A DNA stretch of 18,961 nt from Bifidobacterium breve (GTDB lineage: Bacteria > Actinomycetota > Acidimicrobiia > IMCC26256). Numbering within the stretch: the first letter of the stretch is position 1; each line of letters opens with the position of its first letter. A program made the translations under genes and the position numbers. This document shows, piece by piece, positions 12,945 to 18,961 of this stretch. The notes beneath the pieces are model-generated. The model made no database searches. It saw only the letters and a program-made list of their open reading frames with translations, and had not been told where the DNA came from. Where the stretch lies: the NCBI GenBank assembly GCA_945907055.1, contig CAMDSG010000018.1, positions 1 through 18,961 of the forward strand, read 5' to 3'.

Positions 12945-14221
12945 TTGTTGTTGGCCTCAATCACAACACCGCGCCCGTTGAGATGCGCGAGAGAGTCGCT
13001 GTCCCGGCGTCTCGTGTTGTCAAAGCGATCCATGACCTGGCGAGCCGTAACCACCTTGCTGAGGTCGTACTTCTCTCAACCTGTAACCGCACCGAGATCT
13101 ACGTGCGCTGTACAAAGTTTCACAATGGCGTATCTGATGTGCAGGATTTCTTATCCGATCAAGCATCACTCGAGCCAGATGATTTTGCAGAGCACCTGTA
13201 TACCTATTACGACGATGGTGCAGTTGCGCATCTATTTCGGGTAGCGGCAGGTCTCGACTCAATGATTGTTGGTGAGGGAGAGATTCTTGGCCAGGTTCGT
13301 GAGGCATGGATGCTCTCCGAGAAAGAAGGAGCCTCTGGCCCGCTTCTAGATCGAGTTTTTCGCCACGCCATTGAGGCTGGCAAGCGCGCTCGATCCGAGA
13401 CATCAATCAGCCGCAACACTCTCTCTGTCTCCTCTGCCGCTGTATCCCTAGCGGAGCAGCACCTAGGCACGCTAGATAATCGCTCAGTGCTAATTCTTGG
13501 TGCAGGTGATGTCGCACAAGGAATGGCACGCGCTCTTGCGGCTGCGGGTGTATCTGATGTTGCGGTCGCAAATCGCACACATGCGCGCGCAGTTGAATTA
13601 GCAGCGCGCGTAGGTGGGCGCTCGGTGACGCTTGCGGAGGTCGGCGATGTGCTCGCCAGCGTTGACCTCTTACTCACCGCTACGGACTCAACTGAGGTCC
13701 ACGTAGAGCGCCAAGACATCGAGGCTGTAATGGATGTTCGGGCTGGGCGACCCCTAGTGGTAGTTGATGTAGCAGTTCCTCGAGATGTTGATCCTGGCGT
13801 GGGATTAATTGCAGGTGTAGCGCTCTTTGATATGGACAGTCTGAAGGCATTTACCGATGCATCTCTCCACCAGCGAAGACGAGAAGTTCCAAAGGTCCAG
13901 AGCATTCTCATGGAGGAGCTTGAGCGCTTCCAACTTGACCGCACTATGCGCACTGTTGTCCCCTTGATTACAGCGTTACGCGAGCGCGGCGAGGAAGTTC
14001 GCAACAACGAGTTGGCGCGATCGTCGTCTCGCCTTGCTGGCTTATCCGATGAGGAGCGAGCAAGCGTTGAGGCACTCACAAAATCAATCGTTAGCAAACT
14101 TCTGCACGACCCAACGCAGCGCCTTAAAGACTCAGCCGGAAGCGCGCGCGGCGAACTCTTGGCCGATGCAGTCGCTGCGCTCTTTGATATTGAAGAGCCG
14201 GGCGACGAGCCTAAGTCCTGA
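12935..14221 (+). CDS. hemA: Glutamyl-tRNA reductase
   Basis: HemA reduces the glutamate on tRNA-Glu to glutamate-1-semialdehyde, the committed step of C5-pathway tetrapyrrole synthesis. The 428-residue protein begins LIVVGLNHNTAPVEMRERVA and has the nucleophilic C50 in LLSTCNRTEIY. It continues with LFRVAAGLDSMIVGEGEILGQVREAW, the Rossmann segment VLILGAGDVAQGMARAL (about 184-200) and ANRTHARAVELA, ending with the helical dimerisation domain. ATG 12935 lies inside the end of sirC and has AAGGAGG at 12917-12923, the best Shine-Dalgarno in the operon. This suggests high or independent translation. Confidence 0.97.
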   Translation: MSLIVVGLNHNTAPVEMRERVAVPASRVVKAIHDLASRNHLAEVVLLSTCNRTEIYVRCTKFHNGVSDVQDFLSDQASLEPDDFAEHLYTYYDDGAVAHLFRVAAGLDSMIVGEGEILGQVREAWMLSEKEGASGPLLDRVFRHAIEAGKRARSETSISRNTLSVSSAAVSLAEQHLGTLDNRSVLILGAGDVAQGMARALAAAGVSDVAVANRTHARAVELAARVGGRSVTLAEVGDVLASVDLLLTATDSTEVHVERQDIEAVMDVRAGRPLVVVDVAVPRDVDPGVGLIAGVALFDMDSLKAFTDASLHQRRREVPKVQSILMEELERFQLDRTMRTVVPLITALRERGEEVRNNELARSSSRLAGLSDEERASVEALTKSIVSKLLHDPTQRLKDSAGSARGELLADAVAALFDIEEPGDEPKS

Positions 14222-14257
14222 GATGACGGGGACCAAAAGTATCGCGGGGCTAAGAGC

Positions 14258-15130
14258 GTGACCTCGGGATCGGATCGCGTGCTACGAATAGCGACGCGAG
14301 GATCTTCTCTTGCCCTATGGCAGGCGGAGCGCGTCGCCGAGATGCTCGGCTCACCTAGCGAATTAGTAATTATTGAGACGCGCGGCGACCAAGACACGAC
14401 GAGCCCAATTCACGCCATCGGCGGTACTGGGGTATTTGTAAAAGAGGTTCAAGAGGCTGTGCTCCGTGGCGAGGCCGACCTTGCAGTCCACTCGGCTAAG
14501 GATCTGCCGGCCATCACCATGGAGGGTTTGATCCTTGCGGCGGTCCCAGAGCGTGCAGACGCTAGGGATGCTCTTGTTGGCTCGCGACTCGAGAAGCTTC
14601 CCCAAGGAGCGCGCATAGGTACTGGGTCAGTTCGACGACGTTCGCAATTAGCAGCGATTCGCCCTGACCTCGAGTTCGGAGAACTGCGCGGCAATATCGG
14701 TACTCGCCTTGGTAAAGCCGCTGATTTCGATGCAATTGTTGTGGCCGCTGCAGCGCTTGATCGACTCGGCCTAGGCGATCGCATCGCTGAACGCTTGGAG
14801 CCATCGGTGATGCTGCCCCAAGTGGCGCAGGGTGCGCTAGCAGTTGAGTCTCGGCTGGATGATGCAGAGGCACTCGTTGCTCTTGCAGCTATTGACGATG
14901 CAATTGCCCATCTTGCAGTTAAGGCGGAGCGAGCTTTTCTGGCAGCGCTTGGCGGCGGATGCGATGTACCTGTTGGGGCCTACGCAACTATTAAGTCTGG
15001 CGGAATGATCTCGATGCAGGCTTTGGTGGCGCAAGAAGATGGCTCCTCGGTCAGACGAGCGAAAGGGGTCGGAAGCGATCCCGATGCCCTCGGTAGAAGC
15101 CTCTGCGCACTCTTGATGGAGGATGGGTAA
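14258..15130 (+). CDS. hemC: Hydroxymethylbilane synthase (porphobilinogen deaminase)
   Basis: HemC polymerises four porphobilinogen units. Of its 290 residues, motifs are RIATRGSSLALWQAE (10-24), GGTGVFVKEVQEAVL (55-69), AVHSAKDLP (76-84), GTGSVRRRSQ (121-130), ELRGNIGTRLGK (142-153) and LGGGCDVPVGAYA (231-243). C235 is the site of the dipyrromethane cofactor. GTG 14258 follows hemA by 36 nt with only a weak AAGAG nearby. Its TAA overlaps the next ATG by one base. Confidence 0.97.
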   Translation: MTSGSDRVLRIATRGSSLALWQAERVAEMLGSPSELVIIETRGDQDTTSPIHAIGGTGVFVKEVQEAVLRGEADLAVHSAKDLPAITMEGLILAAVPERADARDALVGSRLEKLPQGARIGTGSVRRRSQLAAIRPDLEFGELRGNIGTRLGKAADFDAIVVAAAALDRLGLGDRIAERLEPSVMLPQVAQGALAVESRLDDAEALVALAAIDDAIAHLAVKAERAFLAALGGGCDVPVGAYATIKSGGMISMQALVAQEDGSSVRRAKGVGSDPDALGRSLCALLMEDG

Positions 15131-16599
15131 TGACCGTTTACTTAGTTGGTGCAGGCCCCGGTGACCCCGGCCTACTCACGCAACGCGGCGCTGCTCTTAT
15201 GCGTGCCGCGGATGTTGTTGTATATGACCGACTCGCCCACCCGTCACTTCTCGCACTCGCACCGCGTAACGCCGAGTTGGTAGATGTCGGAAAATCTCCT
15301 GGCAATGTTGCGATGGATCAAGACGGCATAAACGCAACTCTGGTTGATCGCGGACTAAAAGGTCTCGAGGTCGTGCGCTTGAAGGGCGGGGACCCTTTTG
15401 TATTTGGCCGCGGCGGCGAGGAGGCGGAGGTCCTGATCGCTGCCGGCGTACCTTTCGAGGTTGTCCCTGGTGTAACTAGTGCAATTGCAGCTGCTGCATA
15501 TGCCGGGATTCCAGTTACGCACCGCAATGTATCGACCCACGTCACTATTGTCACCGGCCACGAAGATCCCGCAAAGGGCCGCACAGATGTGAACTGGGAG
15601 GCGCTCGGCGCAGTCGGAGGAACGGTCGTAATCCTCATGGGCGCCGCTCACATTCGCGATATTGCAGAGCGCCTAATGGCTGGCGGTCGAGGTGCGGATA
15701 CTCCAGTGGCTGCGGTTCGTTATGGAACGCGCCCAGAGCAGCAGACACTGCGCACCACACTCGGCGAGGCAGGCGATGCTGGTATTCGCTCACCATCTGC
15801 AATTGTTGTAGGTGAGGTAGCCGCCCTCGACTTCTCATGGTTCGAGCAGCGCCCACTTCTCGGTGCTCGCATTGTTGTAACACGCGCTCGCGAGCAGGCG
15901 AGTTCGTTACGAGAGCGACTTGAGAATCTCGGTGCGCTTGTACTTGAGTTGCCATCAATCAAGATCGAGCCGCTTGAGGTAACCCTCCCAGAGCTCGGTG
16001 GCCTTGAGTGGATCATCTTCACCTCACCTAATGGCGTAGATGGATTCTTTGAGAACGGCATGGATGTAGCAGGGCTAGATGCGCGCGTGTTCTGGGGAGT
16101 GAGGGTTGCTGCAATTGGTCCGGGTACTGCAGCATCACTCGCCGCTCGCGGATTGCGCTGCGACCTCTTGCCGGAGCGCTTTGTTGCAGAGTCGCTGCTA
16201 GAGGCGATGCCTGACCCGACCGGAGAGGGAGCACGCGTACTAATCGCGAGAGCCGAGGAGGCGCGCGATGTGTTGCCAGATGGATTAACGGCTCGCGGAT
16301 ACTCGGTTGAGATTCTCGATGTATACCGCACAGTTCGTGCGGATCCAGACCCCACGCTTCTTGAGCAGGTTCGCAGTGGAGATGTGGATCTAGTCACATT
16401 TACATCTGGCTCTACTGTGAAGAACCTCACAGAGGTCCTCTGCGGGGTCCCTTCCTCGCAGCCCGGTGTTATATCTATAGGCCCGATTACCTCAGAGGTA
16501 GCGACTGGCCTGGGCTGGGTCGTAAGCCACGAAGCAGCAGAGCACACCATTGACGGAGTTATCGCCACGGCCCTTGCTGCGTGGGAATCAATGGCGTAG
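15130..16599 (+). CDS. hemD: Fusion of uroporphyrinogen-III C-methyltransferase (CobA) and uroporphyrinogen-III synthase (HemD)
   Basis: A 489-residue two-domain enzyme. Residues 1-235 are a SAM-dependent methyltransferase that makes precorrin-2: YLVGAGPGDPGLLT (4-17), RLKGGDPFVFGRGGEE (83-98), VVPGVTSA (111-118) and VTHRNVSTHVTIVTGH (129-144). Residues about 244-489 are uroporphyrinogen-III synthase, beginning LGARIVVTRAREQASSLRERLE, with WIIFTSPNGVDGFF and DLVTFTSGSTVKNL further on. The fusion is common in actinobacteria, where the gene is often called hemD or cysG. It makes uroporphyrinogen III from the HemC product and can divert it at once to sirohaem, for which SirC is encoded in the same operon. 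GGAGG lies about 7 nt before ATG 15130. Confidence 0.95.
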   Translation: MTVYLVGAGPGDPGLLTQRGAALMRAADVVVYDRLAHPSLLALAPRNAELVDVGKSPGNVAMDQDGINATLVDRGLKGLEVVRLKGGDPFVFGRGGEEAEVLIAAGVPFEVVPGVTSAIAAAAYAGIPVTHRNVSTHVTIVTGHEDPAKGRTDVNWEALGAVGGTVVILMGAAHIRDIAERLMAGGRGADTPVAAVRYGTRPEQQTLRTTLGEAGDAGIRSPSAIVVGEVAALDFSWFEQRPLLGARIVVTRAREQASSLRERLENLGALVLELPSIKIEPLEVTLPELGGLEWIIFTSPNGVDGFFENGMDVAGLDARVFWGVRVAAIGPGTAASLAARGLRCDLLPERFVAESLLEAMPDPTGEGARVLIARAEEARDVLPDGLTARGYSVEILDVYRTVRADPDPTLLEQVRSGDVDLVTFTSGSTVKNLTEVLCGVPSSQPGVISIGPITSEVATGLGWVVSHEAAEHTIDGVIATALAAWESMA

Positions 16600-16601
16600 C
16601 G

Positions 16602-16611
16602 GTAACGTTAC
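16602..16611 (+). promoter_or_regulatory. Internal -10-like TAACGT inside a 10-bp palindrome before hemB
   Basis: TAACGT (16603-16608) ends 8 nt before ATG 16617 and lies within the perfect palindrome GTAACGTTAC (16602-16611), in the 17-nt gap after hemD. It may be an internal leaderless promoter that a regulator could block. No Shine-Dalgarno precedes hemB. Confidence 0.4.
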
Positions 16612-16616
16612 GGGTT

Positions 16617-17597
16617 ATGGCCTTCCCCGAGCGTCGCCCGCGGCGACTCCGCACCACCCCCGCTATGCGACGACTAGTAGCGGAGACGCGGTTGTCGGTA
16701 GATGATCTCGTTGCTCCTTTCTTTGTAAAAGAGGGACTCGATGCGCCAGAGCAAGTTCTCTCGATGCCCGGGGTTGCACAGCACACGATTGAGAGCGTCA
16801 CTCTTGAGGCGAAGGCATTGGTTGCACTCGGGGTTCCCTCGATAATTCTCTTTGGTATCCCGCTCAAGAAAGACGAGCGCGGTAGCGGTGCCGATCGTGC
16901 CGACGGGATTGTGCAGACGGCAGTACGTGCAATTAGGGACGCAGTAGGTGACTCACTCGTGATCATGACCGACGACTGCCTTGATGAATTTACAGACCAC
17001 GGACACTGTGGATTGCTTCGTGCAGATGGCAGCGTTGATAACGACGCGACTCTTGAGCGCTACGCATCCATCGCTATCTCGCAGGCCGATGCGGGTGCAG
17101 ATGTCATCGCACCGAGCGGAATGATGGATGGACAGGTTGGGGCGATCCGCTCTGCGCTCGACTCTTCGGGCCACGCTGATGCTGCGATCCTCTCCTACGC
17201 TGTTAAGTACGCGTCGGCGCTTTATGGTCCCTTTAGAGATGCTGCAGAGTGCGCCCCTCAATTTGGAGACCGTCGTGGCTACCAGATGGATGCAGGGAAC
17301 GCACGCGAAGCACTTGAGGAGGCAGCGCTTGATGTTGAGGAGGGTGCCGATATGTTGATGGTCAAGCCTGCAGTTGCTTACCTAGATGTCATAACTGCTC
17401 TTCGAAACTCATTCGATATTCCTGTCGCCGCGTATCACGTAAGCGGTGAGTACTCAATGATTAAGGCGGCAGCCGAGCGTGGTTGGATTGATGGAGATGC
17501 AGTCGCACTTGAGCATCTCCTTGCGATTAAGCGTGCAGGTGCAGATTTCATCCTCACGTACTTGGCCCGCGAGGTTGCTGAGGCTCTAAACGCATGA
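16617..17597 (+). CDS. hemB: Porphobilinogen synthase (delta-aminolevulinic acid dehydratase)
   Basis: HemB condenses two 5-aminolevulinate molecules to porphobilinogen. It has 326 residues from ATG 16617. The metal-site segment reads DDCLDEFTDHGHCG, so the classical three zinc cysteines become C121, D123 and C131, which is the usual actinobacterial variant as far as I recall. Schiff-base lysines are K197 (SYAVKYASALYGPFR) and K250 (LMVKPAVAYLDVI). PSGMMDGQVGAIR and VAAYHVSGEYSMIKAA are further family motifs. The frame extends back to 16581, but the extra 12 residues overlap hemD. The stop overlaps the hemL start (ATGA). Confidence 0.97.
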   Translation: MAFPERRPRRLRTTPAMRRLVAETRLSVDDLVAPFFVKEGLDAPEQVLSMPGVAQHTIESVTLEAKALVALGVPSIILFGIPLKKDERGSGADRADGIVQTAVRAIRDAVGDSLVIMTDDCLDEFTDHGHCGLLRADGSVDNDATLERYASIAISQADAGADVIAPSGMMDGQVGAIRSALDSSGHADAAILSYAVKYASALYGPFRDAAECAPQFGDRRGYQMDAGNAREALEEAALDVEEGADMLMVKPAVAYLDVITALRNSFDIPVAAYHVSGEYSMIKAAAERGWIDGDAVALEHLLAIKRAGADFILTYLAREVAEALNA

Positions 17598-18871
17598 GTC
17601 GAAATGAAGAACTCTTCGAGCGTGCGCAGGCAGTAATCCCTGGTGGAGTTAATTCTCCAGTTCGGTCTTTCCGTTCAGTGGGTGGAACCCCTTTCTTTGT
17701 TAAGTCGGCGAGTGGCTCGACCATCACCGACGCTGACGGGCGCACATATATTGATTACGTCCAGTCGTGGGGTGCATCGATCCTTGGGCATGCTCACCCT
17801 GATGTGGTCGAGGCGATTAGAGATGCCGCGCTGGCGGGTACGACATATGGCGCTCCAACTGAGCGCGAGGCTCTCCTCGCCGAGGCGATAGTTGAGCGTG
17901 TCGCATCTATTGAGAAAGTTCGGATGGTCTCTAGCGGTACTGAGGCTGTGATGACCGCAGTGCGACTCGCTCGCGGTGTAACGGGAAGATCAAAGGTCAT
18001 TAAGTTTGCTGGCTGCTACCACGGTCACTTCGATGCAATGTTGGTTGCCGCCGGAAGCGGGCTTGCAACTCTGGGCATTCCTGGGTCCGCCGGTGTGACG
18101 GCTGGGTCTGTTGTGGACACAATCGTTGTTCCTTATAACGATCTAGTTGCACTCGATCGTGCGCTCGATGAGCACGCTAAGGACCTCGCTGCGATTCTCG
18201 TTGAGCCAGTAGCCGCCAACATGGGTTTGGTGCCCCCTGCGCCTGGATTCCTTGAGGCGCTGCGTGCTGCCTGTGATCGAGTCGGTGCGCTACTGGTTTT
18301 CGATGAGGTCATCTCTGGTTTTCGCGTAAGCCGTGGTGGAGCTCAAGAGCGTTTTGGGATAGCTCCAGACATCTCAGTATTCGGAAAGGTAGTGGGGGGA
18401 GGCTTACCTCTTGCTGTTGTCGGCGCGCCGGCCGCGATCATGGATCACCTCGCACCGATCGGCGACGTATACCAAGCTGGAACACTCTCAGGGAATCCGC
18501 TCGCAACCGCAGCGGGCCTTGCAGTCCTCTCGCACCTTGATGACGCGGCCTACATACGCCTTGAGGCCAATGCAACGCTCCTAGCCAAGGGGCTTGAGTC
18601 GGCATTTGAGGCAGCAGGCATTAACACTCGCATTACTAAAGTTGGCACGCTTGTAGGAATGTTCTTCTCTGACTCTGCTGTCACTAACTACGCGGAGGCC
18701 CAGAGCGCTAACCATGAGATCTATGCGCGCTTCTTCCACGCTCTCTTAGATCGTGGAGTGTGGTTCGCGCCGAGTGGCTACGAGACTCTCTTCCCATCCC
18801 TCGCGCACAGCGCCACCGACCTAGTGAACACCGATGAGATAGCAATAGAGGCAGCACTCTCGCTCGTGTAG
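17594..18871 (+). CDS. hemL: Glutamate-1-semialdehyde 2,1-aminomutase
   Basis: HemL is a PLP enzyme that converts the HemA product to 5-aminolevulinate. The 425-residue protein shows AQAVIPGGVNSPVRSF (11-26), VSSGTEAVMTAVRLARG (112-128), GCYHGHFD (140-147), VFDEVISGFR (235-244) with D237 holding the PLP nitrogen, and SVFGKVVGGGLPLA (261-274) with PLP-lysine K265. GTLSGNPLATAAGLAVL is the usual C-terminal domain entry. Its ATG overlaps the hemB stop, so it is the last coupled gene of the operon. No clear terminator follows in the 37 nt before the next start. Confidence 0.97.
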   Translation: MSRNEELFERAQAVIPGGVNSPVRSFRSVGGTPFFVKSASGSTITDADGRTYIDYVQSWGASILGHAHPDVVEAIRDAALAGTTYGAPTEREALLAEAIVERVASIEKVRMVSSGTEAVMTAVRLARGVTGRSKVIKFAGCYHGHFDAMLVAAGSGLATLGIPGSAGVTAGSVVDTIVVPYNDLVALDRALDEHAKDLAAILVEPVAANMGLVPPAPGFLEALRAACDRVGALLVFDEVISGFRVSRGGAQERFGIAPDISVFGKVVGGGLPLAVVGAPAAIMDHLAPIGDVYQAGTLSGNPLATAAGLAVLSHLDDAAYIRLEANATLLAKGLESAFEAAGINTRITKVGTLVGMFFSDSAVTNYAEAQSANHEIYARFFHALLDRGVWFAPSGYETLFPSLAHSATDLVNTDEIAIEAALSLV

Positions 18872-18895
18872 GTGCGCCGTGAATAGCCGCTGGCC

Positions 18896-18901
18896 TAGAG
18901 T
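18896..18901 (+). promoter_or_regulatory. -10 hexamer TAGAGT for the gene at 18909
   Basis: TAGAGT ends 7 nt before ATG 18909, with only C-rich sequence between, so no Shine-Dalgarno is possible. It is the clearest example of the leaderless arrangement in this window. Confidence 0.45.
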
Positions 18902-18908
18902 CGCCCCC

Positions 18909-18961
18909 ATGACTCAGCCGAGAAGTATCGCCTCAGACTCATCCCGCACGATTACTGACTC
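18909..18961 (+). CDS. N-terminal fragment of an unidentified protein (3' end outside window)
   Basis: ATG 18909 opens a frame that remains open to the right edge (17 complete codons, beginning MTQPRSIASDSSRTITD). The fragment is polar and too short to identify. The only support is the -10 hexamer at leaderless spacing and the position after the hem operon. Confidence 0.4.
   Translation, partial: MTQPRSIASDSSRTITD

Noticed and set aside
13207..14397. 396-codon open frame on the minus strand opposite hemA and hemC
   Set aside because: It mirrors two certain genes; its product is Ser/Arg/Thr-rich with no domain pattern, as expected for an antisense shadow in G+C-rich DNA.
15720..16568. 282-codon minus-strand frame opposite the CobA-HemD fusion
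   Set aside because: Shadow of a well-supported gene, low-complexity Ser/Arg composition, no ribosome site.

Overview
The window reads as chromosomal core sequence of an actinobacterium, roughly 55-60% G+C by eye, with genes packed closely. The lineage call rests on gene content and order. A mycothiol glycosyltransferase (MshA) is followed by a YbjN-like gene; further on come proC, a small excisionase-like HTH gene, and hemA-hemC-hemD-hemB-hemL. The same order of families occurs in Mycobacterium tuberculosis between Rv0486 and Rv0524. An RsiG-type anti-sigma protein, the actinobacterial 'Phosphatase' family and a CobA-HemD fusion fit the same phylum. Mod transport genes, a DUF62 protein and a CAP-domain gene sit between the conserved blocks. 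An early-branching class such as Acidimicrobiia is possible, but that is inference.

Layout. 1-366: tail of an unidentified gene coupled to a MoaD/ThiS-like protein that seems to start at CTG. 404-3142: an apparent operon of an RsiG-like c-di-GMP-binding anti-sigma protein, an XRE-type regulator, mshA and a YbjN-like protein. 3143-3407: a non-coding gap with its own promoter-like sequence and nested complementary segments, a candidate small RNA. 3408-5104: proC and a phosphatase-family gene. 5299-6490: an AlbA/excisionase-like HTH protein, a DUF62 (SAM hydroxide adenosyltransferase family) protein lacking the usual histidine, and a coupled 28-residue membrane peptide. 6491-6746: a terminator-like hairpin and two adjoining tandem repeat arrays. 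6747-7424 (minus strand): a secreted CAP-domain protein. 7528-9986: molybdate ABC transporter modABC. 10039-11502: an acyl-CoA synthetase. 11499-12206 (minus strand): a multi-pass membrane protein. 12255-18871: the tetrapyrrole operon sirC-hemA-hemC-cobA/hemD-hemB-hemL, which carries glutamyl-tRNA to uroporphyrinogen III and branches to sirohaem. 18909-18961: start of another gene.

A recurring signal is a TANNNT hexamer ending 7-9 nt before the start codon at seven transcription-unit starts, with no Shine-Dalgarno sequence or only a weak one. This is what leaderless mRNAs would look like, and it helped choose several starts. Genes inside operons instead use Shine-Dalgarno sequences or overlapping stop/start codons. 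No tRNA, rRNA, CRISPR array, insertion sequence or phage gene was found. The best candidates for something new are the variant RsiG motifs, the gap RNA candidate, the His-less DUF62 protein with its coupled micro-peptide, and the 16-bp tandem array.
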